From assembly GCA_002327785.1 (NCBI GenBank), contig DCUI01000310.1, forward strand, positions 1 through 32,996: DNA of 32,996 nucleotides, written 5' to 3'. Below are positions 17,763 to 24,972 of this stretch, one piece after another. This DNA comes from Phycisphaerales bacterium UBA2218. GTDB taxonomy: Bacteria; Planctomycetota; Phycisphaerae; Sedimentisphaerales; Anaerobacaceae. The notes below the pieces were generated by a model that did no database searches, had not been told where the DNA came from, and was given only the letters and a program-made list of their open reading frames with translations. Numbering within the stretch: position 1 is the stretch's first letter; every line of letters begins with the position of its first letter. Both the position numbers and the translations under genes were made by a program.

Positions 17763-17769
17763 CTAAAAT
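17741..17769 (+). promoter_or_regulatory. Promoter for the alpha/beta hydrolase gene
   Basis: TTGTCT (17741-17746), 17 nt, TAAAAT (17764-17769); four and five of six matches. Predicted start near 17776, about 56 nt before the first in-frame start codon. It overlaps the candidate ispG promoter on the other strand. Confidence 0.5.
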
Positions 17770-17831
17770 GCTCGCCTGCTGCGGATGCATCGGCTGATCC
17801 GGAGAAATGGTTGATTGTAAGCGTTCGATAG

Positions 17832-18695
17832 TTGACCCCCAAGGTGGGCTTGATTCTTCTATATCTTGTTCTTTCGGTTGTCCTGGCGTATGCGGTGTGG
17901 GGCCTGGTTCTGCTCTTCATGCAGCGAAGGCTGTTGTACCGGCCCATCCGCGAGGTGGTCTTTGCGCCATCCGACCGGGACCTGCCCCATGAGGACGTGG
18001 TCTTTCACAGCCGCGACGGAGTCAAGCTCACGGGTTGGTACCTCCCTGCCCTTAATGCCCACTTCACGTTGCTGTTCTGTCACGGCAATGGTGGCAACAT
18101 CATGCACGTGCTGGACAGCATGGAGTTGTTCCATCGAATGGGCCTGAGCTGTCTGGTGTTCGATTACCGCGGTTATGGCAACAGCGAAGGCACGCCCACC
18201 GAAGCAGGCACGTACCGCGACGCCCGGGCGGCCTTCGATTGGCTGACGCAGGTCAAGCGGATTCCCGCCGACCGGATCATCATCTGCGGCCGGTCTCTGG
18301 GCGGCAGCATCGCGGCTCACCTGGCCGCGGAGGTGCGACCGGCGGCCCTCGTGGTGGAGAGCGCGTTTACCTCCTATCCGGACATCGGCGCCAGATTCTA
18401 TCCGTACATGCCGGTGCGCTTATTTGCCCTGTTCCGCTACAACACGCTGGCGCACATCAGGAAGGTTCATTGTCCCGTGATGGTGGTGCACAGCAGAGAG
18501 GATGATTTCGTGCCCTTCGACTTCGGCCAGCGTCTGTTCCAGGCGGCCAACGAGCCCAAGCAGTTCGTGGAGATTACCGGCAGCCACAACGACGGCTTCC
18601 TTCTCTCGGGCGACCAGTATAAAGAAGCCTGGGCCAGATGGCTGGATTTTCTGAAAGGCATCCCAGCGGAAGCCACTGTCCGCAACGTCCGGTAA
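17832..18695 (+). CDS. Membrane-anchored alpha/beta hydrolase, BEM46/ABHD13-like
   Basis: The 287-residue protein has one N-terminal hydrophobic helix (about 6-30, LILLYLVLSVVLAYAVWGLV) followed by basic QRR, as in other anchored members. The hydrolase core shows LLFCHGNGGNI (oxyanion region), VFDYRGYGNSEG, the nucleophile elbow GRSLGG, the acid in HSREDDFVPF and the His in TGSHNDGF, so the Ser-Asp-His triad is complete. Substrates for this family (esters, lipids or depalmitoylation) are not predictable. The start is uncertain: TTG 17832, GTG 17844 and TTG 17850 are in frame, none with a good binding site. ATG 17807, preceded by GGAG, is in another frame and might be a short leader peptide. 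Confidence 0.85.
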   Translation: MTPKVGLILLYLVLSVVLAYAVWGLVLLFMQRRLLYRPIREVVFAPSDRDLPHEDVVFHSRDGVKLTGWYLPALNAHFTLLFCHGNGGNIMHVLDSMELFHRMGLSCLVFDYRGYGNSEGTPTEAGTYRDARAAFDWLTQVKRIPADRIIICGRSLGGSIAAHLAAEVRPAALVVESAFTSYPDIGARFYPYMPVRLFALFRYNTLAHIRKVHCPVMVVHSREDDFVPFDFGQRLFQAANEPKQFVEITGSHNDGFLLSGDQYKEAWARWLDFLKGIPAEATVRNVR

Positions 18696-18780
18696 GCATC
18701 CCACTCGGCATTTTCAGTGCGGACAGAGCAACGGCTGCCAATCGTTCTATTCTGACTCCACGACAGAACCGCATTAAATC

Positions 18781-18809
18781 TTGCTATTTGCCCTCCCTTC
18801 CGGTATAAT
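18781..18809 (+). promoter_or_regulatory. Sigma-70-like promoter of the charged-repeat/barrel operon
   Basis: TTGCTA (18781-18786), 17 nt, perfect TATAAT (18804-18809). Predicted start near 18816, giving a 110-nt leader before ATG 18926. Confidence 0.7.
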
Positions 18810-18832
18810 CATGTTATGCGGCGGGCGGAGAT

Positions 18833-18857
18833 GCCGGGCGGCGTAAGTTGGCCCGGC
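18833..18857 (+). promoter_or_regulatory. GC-rich hairpin in the 5' leader
   Basis: GCCGGGC (18833-18839) pairs with GCCCGGC (18851-18857) around an 11-nt loop, within the predicted untranslated leader of the next gene. It does not match a riboswitch class I know. It may only stabilise the message. Confidence 0.35.
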
Positions 18858-18925
18858 TATCTTGTCGGGGGTCAATATGGAGACCGGGCAGGTCAAATAT
18901 CATCAATGCTGCGAGGAGGAATCCC

Positions 18926-19654
18926 ATGTGTGTGAAGGTGCTTGATTCGCGTTATATGCTGATGCTGCTAGCGGTCGGCCTGTTGTGGTTTGGGACGGCG
19001 CAGGCCGTCGCTCAGACCGTGGAGGAGTCGACCGAGACGGCCGATGCGACCAATCCGCCGCGTTACATCGTCGAGCTCGTGGAAGCCAGCGAACTGAGTC
19101 AGGAGCAACTGGACCTGATGCGAGCCGACGGCTTGGGCTGGGGCGAGATCCGGATTGCCGTCCGTCTCGCGGAAGAGATCGCTGCTGCCGGCGGGGGCGC
19201 GCTGACTTTCGACAAAGCGCTTGCCGAAGTGCTGGCCGCACTCGATGCCGGCGAGGGGTTTGGGGAGATTGCCAATGAGCACGATCTGAAGGTCGGGCAA
19301 CTCGTCGGCAACGGCAACCAGAAGAAGGGAACCTCCCCGGGAGACGGTCTGGAGGCTCATCAGGGCAACGAGGCGGGGCAAACCAAGAGGGTCACAGAGA
19401 GAAAACCGGGTTTCTTGGCCCGGCTTGGCAGATTTCTCGGATTCGGCAAAAAAGAGCAGCGAAATGAGCTTTTGATGCCGACGGACATCGAACCGACCGG
19501 CAAGACCGAGATGGTCCAAAAGGTCGAGCGGATCCCAAAGACCGAACGAGTTGAGAAGGTTGAGAGGGCGGAACGTCCGAGCAGGCCCGAAAAGCCGGAG
19601 AGACCCGCCAAGCCGGAAAAGCCCGAGAAGCCGGAAAGGGGACCTACTAGGTGA
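18926..19654 (+). CDS. Secreted protein with Lys/Glu/Pro-repeat tail, unknown function
   Basis: The 242-residue product starts at ATG 18926 with GGAGGA upstream; the longer frame from 18848 is rejected. A signal peptide (core MLMLLAVGLLWFGTAQAVA) is followed by a helical domain of about residues 45-125. That domain has two similar motifs, ADGLGWGEIRIAVRLAEEIA and ALDAGEGFGEIANEHDLKVG, as in secreted bacterial proteins of unknown function. A basic segment with RKPGFLARLGRFLGFGKKEQ then leads into a tail of charged repeats (KVER.PKTERVEKVERAER, then PEKPERP/AKPEKPEKPE). Such tails may span or bind the cell envelope. The stop overlaps the next start by four bases (GTGA), so this and the outer-membrane barrel are translationally coupled. 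I cannot assign a function. Confidence 0.75.
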   Translation: MCVKVLDSRYMLMLLAVGLLWFGTAQAVAQTVEESTETADATNPPRYIVELVEASELSQEQLDLMRADGLGWGEIRIAVRLAEEIAAAGGGALTFDKALAEVLAALDAGEGFGEIANEHDLKVGQLVGNGNQKKGTSPGDGLEAHQGNEAGQTKRVTERKPGFLARLGRFLGFGKKEQRNELLMPTDIEPTGKTEMVQKVERIPKTERVEKVERAERPSRPEKPERPAKPEKPEKPERGPTR

Positions 19655-20436
19655 AACGCCGTTCTTTCTCATTCACTCTTTTCGCATGTACCGGGGGGGT
19701 GCTCCTGGCATCCCCCGTTCTTTCTGCCGAAAGGGAAGCTCCACAATGGCAGTACGGGCTGTCCTTCTCCTATTTGACCGGGGGTTACGGGGAGGATGAC
19801 GATACCGATATCTTCTATACGGCAGCGACTGTCAAGCGGTACCTGAAGAAGGGGGATGTGACGCTGACTGTTCCCTACGTGGACATCTCCGCCGATGGCG
19901 TGACGTTCGTCGACGGCACCGCGGAGTCCGTCGCCGACGGCGGCGGCGGGTCGGGGCTCGGCGACATCATCCTGAAGGGACGATACTACGCGATCGAGCA
20001 GGATGGACTGCTACCCTTCATCGATCTGGTGGGCAGCGTGAAATTCCCCACGGCGGACGAGGATGAAGGGCTTGGGACAGGCGAGTTCGATTTTACCTTT
20101 CTTGTGGAGCTGGTCCGCAGGTTGAAGAATGATGCATGGATCGTCCTGGGGGAATTCGGGTATACGTTCGTCGGTGAGCCCTCCGGCTATGACGTGGAGA
20201 ACCGATGGATCTACAGCGTAGGGCTGGGGTACGAGCTCAATCCGAAGGTGACTCTCAGCGGCTACCTCGATGGTCGCACGGCGATTATCGAGGGCCACGA
20301 TGACCCACTCTCCATCCTCCTGATCGGCGAGTACAAGTACCGGCCGGATCTTCGGCTGGATGCCCTGCTTGAGATGGGGATGAACGATGGCGCCCCGGAT
20401 CTTGGCGTCACGCTCGGGCTGCGCAAACGCATGTAA
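19651..20436 (+). CDS. Outer-membrane beta-barrel (transporter/phenol-MetA-like fold)
   Basis: The 261-residue protein has an N-terminal signal peptide (MKRRSFSFTLFACTGGVLLA, cleavage near LSA-ER). The remainder alternates short amphipathic strands with Gly/Asp-rich turns: QWQYGLSFSYLTGGYGEDDD, DVTLTVPYVDIS, GLGDIILKGRYY, FIDLVGSVKFPTADEDEG, AWIVLGEFGYTFVG, WIYSVGLGYELNP and LLIGEYKYRPDLRLDAL. It ends DLGVTLGLRKRM. The pattern and the GLGDI/GSVKFPT motifs fit the MetA-pathway or generic outer-membrane transporter family (PF13557-like), about 12 strands. It starts at GTG 19651 inside the preceding stop, with AAAGGGGA upstream. A Gram-negative type outer membrane is implied. Cargo or partner other than the coupled protein is unknown. 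Confidence 0.75.
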   Translation: MKRRSFSFTLFACTGGVLLASPVLSAEREAPQWQYGLSFSYLTGGYGEDDDTDIFYTAATVKRYLKKGDVTLTVPYVDISADGVTFVDGTAESVADGGGGSGLGDIILKGRYYAIEQDGLLPFIDLVGSVKFPTADEDEGLGTGEFDFTFLVELVRRLKNDAWIVLGEFGYTFVGEPSGYDVENRWIYSVGLGYELNPKVTLSGYLDGRTAIIEGHDDPLSILLIGEYKYRPDLRLDALLEMGMNDGAPDLGVTLGLRKRM

Positions 20437-20454
20437 CGAGCCGGCAATTCGGGA

Positions 20455-21492
20455 CTATTCCTCGCCGGCCGGTGGTGTGCTCCACTTCAATCGTGCGATG
20501 CGGATACCGTCGAGGGCCCCTTCGTTCAAGGCCGCGATGTAGTATTGGCCCTCGTGCAGGATGATCTCCGGAGCCGCTACCGGCAGCGTGCAGAGAAAGT
20601 ACTTCGAGTCCTGATTGATGCCGAACATGGTGGGGTCGGTGGAGAAGTAGACGTTCGTCCTGGCCGGGCCTCGTTTGCGGATGTCGCCCTCTTTCGAGTC
20701 ACCGTAGGATTGGGTGCGGAAGAGGTAGAAATCATTGTCGCCGAGCCTGATGACGTGCGGACATTCCGCCGACCACGACCCGGTGCCCGCCTGACCCCCG
20801 AACGCGACGACCGCGGAATCCGTCCAGGTCCTGAAATCCGTTGTCGTTCGGAGACAATCCATGCCCTGATTGTTTGGATGGCACGTGTAGTAGCCGTACC
20901 ACTTGCCGTTGTGGGGCAGGAGCATGATGTCCCGTGTATTGACGTGGGGGCCTTCGCTGAACAGGCCCGTCTTGCCGTGGGGCTGGATGACGCGGGTGAA
21001 CGCCTTGCCGTCCTTGCTCGTCGCGTGGCAGATGTTCACCCAGTCTCCATAGAGCATGTGCCAGGTGTCGCCGACCTTGACCACGTGCGGGGCCTGGAGT
21101 CCGCCGGGGGTTTCGCCGAGAGCGGGGTCGGCCTCCATGGCAATGCCCATAGGCCGCCAGTCTGGGTTGGTCAGACGCCGGCCCTCCCACCGATAGAAGA
21201 AACGGCGTAATCCTCCCTGGCCGCCCGCGGTCGTATTGCGAAGGCATGACCAGAGTTGCCAGGAGCCGTCCACGGCCTGCCAGACGGCGAAATCGACCGG
21301 CTCTTGCTTGGCCGTGGCGTACTTGTGGTCCATGGGATTGCCGGCCACCTGCCACCATGGGCCTTCGATCTGGGGGACGGCAATGTCCTTCGGCGCGCCC
21401 GCCGCGATGCCGACGCCAAACAACAGGACCACCGCCCCCTGAGCCAGACTCCATTGTGTAGGTGCTTTCGACATGGTTGTGTCCTGCGTCAT
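20455..21492 (-). CDS. Exported five-bladed-propeller glycosidase-like protein
   Basis: The 345-residue protein has a signal peptide (core AQGAVVLLFGVGIAAGA) and a propeller of the GH32/43/117 superfamily. Blade signatures are GPWWQVAGNPMDHKYAT, FAVWQAVDGSWQLWSCLRNT, QAPHVVKVGDTWHMLYGDW, MLLPHNGKWYGYYTCHPN, ECPHVIRLGDNDFYLFRTQ and APEIILHEGQYYIAALN. Acidic residues at blade starts (E in SAECPHV, E in AAPEIIL) are placed like GH43 catalytic residues but I cannot fix the triad, so activity is inferred. The start ATG at 21490-21492 overlaps the stop of the DUF4097 gene (ATGA), with GGTGGAG five nt upstream. ATG 21474 is also possible. It is the last gene of the small-peptide/DUF4097 operon and converges on the barrel gene. 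Confidence 0.75.
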   Translation of the reverse strand: MTQDTTMSKAPTQWSLAQGAVVLLFGVGIAAGAPKDIAVPQIEGPWWQVAGNPMDHKYATAKQEPVDFAVWQAVDGSWQLWSCLRNTTAGGQGGLRRFFYRWEGRRLTNPDWRPMGIAMEADPALGETPGGLQAPHVVKVGDTWHMLYGDWVNICHATSKDGKAFTRVIQPHGKTGLFSEGPHVNTRDIMLLPHNGKWYGYYTCHPNNQGMDCLRTTTDFRTWTDSAVVAFGGQAGTGSWSAECPHVIRLGDNDFYLFRTQSYGDSKEGDIRKRGPARTNVYFSTDPTMFGINQDSKYFLCTLPVAAPEIILHEGQYYIAALNEGALDGIRIARLKWSTPPAGEE

Positions 21493-22688
21493 TTCAACTC
21501 CACCGATCCGCTGTTGCTCTCCAGGCGAATCTTGCCGGTCCCGTCGCCGATCCTGCCTGTGATTTTCTGTTTCGAGATCTCGCCGCTGGTCGTCACGGGC
21601 AGGGTGGTGCGAATCGTGCCATAGCTCGTGCGCAGATACACCTCGCCCGAAAACGCCGGGGGTGCTGTGAACTCGACGCTGCCATAGGAGCTTTTCGCCA
21701 GCGCGTTGAGATCGGCCGGTGCGGCGGCGGCACAGAGTATGTCGATATTACCATTTCCCGACTCAGCCGTGAGGTCTGCCGCTGCGATCCGTGTCAGGGT
21801 GACGCGGCCATATGATGAAGACGCGTCCAGTTTCTTGGCCTGGGTGTCGACCAACTCTACACTGCCGTTGCCCGAGCGCAGATCGATCGAATCGCCCCGG
21901 AGGTTGTTGCCGGCAATCGCCCCATACGAAGAGCGGGCGTCACAGATGCCGAACGATGCGCCGGAGATTCTAATCCTGCCGTTGCCGCTCTTGAGCCGCA
22001 GGTTGCCGTCGGAGAAGTCCTCACAGGTGATCGCGCCGTAAGAGGTCTCCGCGGTCGTCGAGCCGTGCAGTCCCGCCGCGGCGATGGAGCCGTTGCTGCT
22101 GTGAAGTGAGATCGACTGCCCGGCCACGTTTCGGCACTCGATTGACCCGTAGAAAGTGTTGAGATCCGTCGCCCCTCGGATGTCCCGTGCCTTGATTGAT
22201 CCATTGCCGCTCTTTCCGTCGAGCCGGCCCTCGATGCCGGACACATCAAGACTACCGTAGCTGCTGTCGCACCGGACGCTCATTTGCCGAGGGACTGCGA
22301 TTGTGTAGCTGACGCTGATCGACCGATTGTTCGTCAGGTTGGGCTCGCGGGACCGGATCTTCACGGTGTCTCCCACGGCTTCTCCAACAATCTCGACCTG
22401 TTCGGCCAATTCCTGGGCCTCCTCCTCCGTCGGCGCCTCGGCGATGATCCTGGCCACGACGTCGCAGTCGGTTCTGTCGGCCCCTGTGATGGCGATGGAC
22501 CCGAGCCGCGTGGCCACGTCAAGTGTATCTCTCCCGCCCAGGGCGATTTGCTGAGCACTCGTTCTCTCGAATCGCGACCGGCTTGTCGAGCTCCAACTGC
22601 CGAACTTCTCGTCGCATCCCGATCCGGCGACAAGCAACAGGCCAACGACGATATACGTCATGTTCTGACATAGATGATGTGATCTCAT
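21489..22688 (-). CDS. DUF4097-type beta-solenoid lipoprotein
   Basis: The 399-residue protein starts at ATG 22688 with AAGGAG eight nt upstream. A short signal ends at Cys25 (VVGLLLVAGSGC), a likely lipoprotein. After an N-terminal strand region containing TRLGSIAITGADRTDCDVVA, about 13 rungs follow at intervals of roughly 17-20 residues. Their turn motifs alternate almost strictly: SSYGSLDV, SGNGSIKA, TFYGSIEC, SSNGSIAA, TSYGAITC, SGNGRIRI, SSYGAIAG, SGNGSVEL, SSYGRVTL, SGNGNIDI, SSYGSVEF, TSYGTIRT and SNSGSVEL. DUF4097 (PF13345/13349) domains are single-stranded right-handed beta helices of unknown function, often with anti-sigma or adhesion genes. The SYG/SGNG alternation suggests a two-rung repeat. 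It lies between the 44-residue gene and the propeller gene, with which it overlaps by four bases. Confidence 0.85.
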   Translation of the reverse strand: MRSHHLCQNMTYIVVGLLLVAGSGCDEKFGSWSSTSRSRFERTSAQQIALGGRDTLDVATRLGSIAITGADRTDCDVVARIIAEAPTEEEAQELAEQVEIVGEAVGDTVKIRSREPNLTNNRSISVSYTIAVPRQMSVRCDSSYGSLDVSGIEGRLDGKSGNGSIKARDIRGATDLNTFYGSIECRNVAGQSISLHSSNGSIAAAGLHGSTTAETSYGAITCEDFSDGNLRLKSGNGRIRISGASFGICDARSSYGAIAGNNLRGDSIDLRSGNGSVELVDTQAKKLDASSSYGRVTLTRIAAADLTAESGNGNIDILCAAAAPADLNALAKSSYGSVEFTAPPAFSGEVYLRTSYGTIRTTLPVTTSGEISKQKITGRIGDGTGKIRLESNSGSVELK

Positions 22689-22713
22689 GGGGTCATCTCC
22701 TTGAGTCATGGAT

Positions 22714-22848
22714 TCAGCGGATCGTGATGGATCCGACGATGGTCCTCAGATAGGTCCTGCCCTCGCCGTAGATGCACGAGCTGGAGCAGACGAGTGTCAC
22801 AGCCAGCATGCCCAACAGCGAGACTTTCGCAAGAAGTCCTCTTGTCAT
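22714..22848 (-). CDS. 44-residue secreted small protein, possible lipoprotein
   Basis: A short gene read from ATG 22848 to TGA at 22714-22716. The N-terminus is a textbook signal sequence (MTRGLLAKVSLLGMLAVTLV), with Cys21 and Cys25 as possible processing sites, neither in a canonical lipobox. The mature part is only about 20-24 residues and ends YLRTIVGSITIR, a predicted beta-strand with hydrophobic alternation similar to a DUF4097 rung. AAGGGG sits six nt upstream of the ATG, an excellent ribosome binding site. The stop is 25 nt before the DUF4097 start, consistent with one operon. No family recognised. Support is the signal, binding site and context; no homology was tested. Confidence 0.6.
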   Translation of the reverse strand: MTRGLLAKVSLLGMLAVTLVCSSSCIYGEGRTYLRTIVGSITIR

Positions 22849-23022
22849 TCTGTTCCCCTTTCCCTTCATTCCCGATCCACGGCTATTTTCCAGGAGGGAT
22901 TCTTACGTCGCCCCATTGTACCCATTGATACCATAGTCGGGCCAGAACGAAAGAGGTTTCAGGAGAAACGGCCATTCCCGATGCCCCGGGTATGCGCGGT
23001 CCCGACGCAGCGAGAAGTGGAT

Positions 23023-23050
23023 TTGACTCGCCTGGGCCCGGCGGTATAAT
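23023..23050 (+). promoter_or_regulatory. Sigma-70-like promoter for bioY
   Basis: TTGACT (23023-23028), 16 nt, perfect TATAAT (23045-23050). Predicted start near 23057, which excludes the in-frame ATGs at 22992 and 23049. No BirA or BioR operator was recognised nearby. Confidence 0.7.
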
Positions 23051-23123
23051 GGCCGCTCGGTTCGTGCTCTTGGTGTCGGTTCCCTCCGGGAAAGGGCGAT
23101 GGCGAGTGTGCGATGAGGTGAGC

Positions 23124-23765
23124 ATGGGTGTCTATTTGCTGTGTGGCGCATCTATGATTGCAGGACTTACGATTGTCGACCTGGTTCGACCCGCCGAGAA
23201 GAGACTGGCTCGCTTCTATGATGCAGCGCTGATCGTGGGCGGATCGATTCTCATCGCCGGGTTGGCCCAGATTGCGACAGGGTACCCCGTTCCGATCACG
23301 GGGCAGACGTTCGGCGTGTTGATGGTCGCTGCGTTGCTTGGTTCGCGGCGGGGCGTTTTGTGCGTGCTTGCGTACCTCGCGGAGGGCCTGATCGGTTTGC
23401 CCGTGTTCTCCCAGGGCAGGGCCGGACCGGCCATGTTTTTCGGACCCACCGGTGGCTACCTCATAGGGTTCCTGCCGGCCGCGTACATCGTGGGCATCCT
23501 CGCGGAGCGGGGCTGGGATCGCCGTGCGGTGACGACCATGCTGGCAATGGTCCTTGGGAGCGTCGCGATGTACGCCTGCGGGCTCGCGTGGTTGTTCTGT
23601 CTGGACCACCTGCTGGGCAAGCCTCTGGGCGGCGGGGTGCTGGCGGTCGGCCTGTACCCGTTCCTGGTGGGTGACGTGCTGAAGATTGTCCTGGCGACGA
23701 TTTTGTTGCCCTCCGGCTGGAAATTGATTCGACATTTTCGATTTGATAATTCCGCCGGTATATGA
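23124..23765 (+). CDS. bioY: Biotin transporter BioY
   Basis: The product is 213 residues from ATG 23124, with GAGG five nt upstream and the promoter excluding earlier starts. Six transmembrane helices are visible. BioY family signatures are present: QIATGYPVPITGQTFGVLMV, LLGSRRGVLCVLAYLAEGLI, GLPVFSQGRAGPAMFFGP, TGGYLIGFLPAAYIVG and the closing YPFLVGDVLKIVLATILLP. BioY is the substrate-binding S component of an ECF transporter. No ATPase (BioM/EcfA) or BioN/EcfT is nearby, so it either works alone, as some BioY proteins do, or shares a distant ECF module. Its presence suggests biotin uptake. A tRNA-Gln follows 33 nt after the stop in the same direction. Confidence 0.9.
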   Translation: MGVYLLCGASMIAGLTIVDLVRPAEKRLARFYDAALIVGGSILIAGLAQIATGYPVPITGQTFGVLMVAALLGSRRGVLCVLAYLAEGLIGLPVFSQGRAGPAMFFGPTGGYLIGFLPAAYIVGILAERGWDRRAVTTMLAMVLGSVAMYACGLAWLFCLDHLLGKPLGGGVLAVGLYPFLVGDVLKIVLATILLPSGWKLIRHFRFDNSAGI

Positions 23766-23798
23766 TAAGCTGGTTTCCGTTCGCCTGAACGGGCTATT

Positions 23799-23869
23799 TG
23801 GGGAATAGTGTAACGGTAGCACAAATGACTCTGGATCATTTAGTCAAGGTTCGAATCCTTGTTCCCCAG
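23799..23869 (+). tRNA. tRNA-Gln (anticodon CUG)
   Basis: Cloverleaf of 71 nt: acceptor stem TGGGGAA (23799-23805) with TTCCCCA (23862-23868), anticodon stem AATGA/TCATT around CTCTGGA with anticodon CTG at 23831-23833, and T arm CAAGG/CCTTG around TTCGAAT. Discriminator G at 23869. The CCA end is not encoded (the next bases are ATC), so it must be added by nucleotidyltransferase. It reads CAG codons. Confidence 0.95.
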
Positions 23870-23925
23870 ATCCGGGTTCCTCGTCTCGACCACATCCGCT
23901 GCAATCTCCCCCGAGAGGGTATGCG

Positions 23926-24921
23926 ATGAGCAGGCTGGCTGATATTAGTTTTCTCGCGGCTTCGATCCTCGTATATCCGGTTAGTCCGGCAATCGCTTTG
24001 GAAAGAATCTCCCCGCCCGCCTCGCCGGTCGTGGGGCTTGCCTCCAAGTACTTGGGCGATAAGGGGATAGAGAAAGACCCCGCCGTGGTGTTTGTTGAGG
24101 ATTTCGAGACGGGCGATCTGGAGGCTGCGTGGTCCCGCTGGGAGAGCGTGCAGAGCAGGGAAATCATGTCGTTGTCGGCCGATGTGCCCGCTGGAAGCGG
24201 CGGTGCGAGATCGCTCCTGATGACCCACATCGGCGGCCAGAGCACGGGCGGACACCTGTACCGACGGCTGCTGCCGGGGTATGAAAAGCTGCACCTGCGT
24301 TTCTATGTGAAGTTCGATCCCGCGTGCTATCCAATACACCATTTCGTCCACCTTGGGGGCTACAATCCGCCGACGGCTTGGCCGCAGGGCGGCGCGGGAA
24401 CCCGGCCCAAGGGAGACGAACGCTTCTCCACGGGCGTCGAGCCCTACGGCAGCGAATGGCGATGGGACTTCTACTCCTACTGGATGGGAATGCGGTCCTC
24501 GCCGGACGGGGGATCGTGGGGGCACGATTTCATCAACGATACTGCCCTGGCGGTCGTGCGGGGCCGATGGATTTGCATCGAGCTGATGATGAAAATGAAC
24601 GATCCGCCGACCGAAAGCAACGGCGAGCAGGCCCTCTGGATTGACGGCCGCCCATGGGCCAGGGACGGGCAGACCCTTAGTTTTCTTGGCCCCGGCTTTC
24701 CTCGCGGCAAATGGGTCTGGGACAGCTTCCTGCCGGATCCGAACGGCAAGCCCTTCGAGGGATTCCGCTGGCGAAGCACGGACGATCTGAATCTGAATTT
24801 CCTCTGGCTGCTGTTGTACATCACCAAGGCGCCTCCCGGCTGCGTAAGCAAGGTCTGGTTCGACGATATTGTCGTCGCCCGCGAGTACATCGGTCCCATG
24901 ACCCCTCGCAGGCTTCGCTGA
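23926..24921 (+). CDS. Secreted jelly-roll-like protein of unknown function
   Basis: The 331-residue protein starts at ATG 23926, with AGAGGG six nt upstream. Its signal peptide is MSRLADISFLAASILVYPVS, cleaved near AIA-LE. The mature part begins a beta-sandwich with VVFVEDFETGDLEAAWSRWE, then RLLPGYEKLHLRFYVKFDP and HHFVHLGGYNPPTAWPQGGA. A large aromatic-rich middle (WRWDFYSYWMGM, RGRWICIELMMKMND, EQALWIDGRPWARDG) leads to the ending VWFDDIVVAREYIGPM. The fold resembles secreted concanavalin-like carbohydrate-binding or polysaccharide-lyase proteins common in Planctomycetes. I cannot name a family or catalytic residues. It has no operon partner here, as the next gene converges on it. Confidence 0.6.
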   Translation: MSRLADISFLAASILVYPVSPAIALERISPPASPVVGLASKYLGDKGIEKDPAVVFVEDFETGDLEAAWSRWESVQSREIMSLSADVPAGSGGARSLLMTHIGGQSTGGHLYRRLLPGYEKLHLRFYVKFDPACYPIHHFVHLGGYNPPTAWPQGGAGTRPKGDERFSTGVEPYGSEWRWDFYSYWMGMRSSPDGGSWGHDFINDTALAVVRGRWICIELMMKMNDPPTESNGEQALWIDGRPWARDGQTLSFLGPGFPRGKWVWDSFLPDPNGKPFEGFRWRSTDDLNLNFLWLLLYITKAPPGCVSKVWFDDIVVAREYIGPMTPRRLR

Positions 24922-24972
24922 AGCCGGTGCGGACGGATCGCCTGTGAAGTCGCTCTCAGGAGGCTCTTTGTC

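Noticed and set aside
17807..17992. 61-codon plus-strand frame with a good binding site
   Set aside because: Cys/Gly/Pro-rich, no similarity, overlaps the hydrolase in another frame; kept only as a possible leader peptide in the findings.
20437..20476. Bidirectional terminator between the barrel and propeller genes
   Set aside because: Only a six-bp GCCGGC pairing with an 18-nt loop and no T-run; too weak to call.
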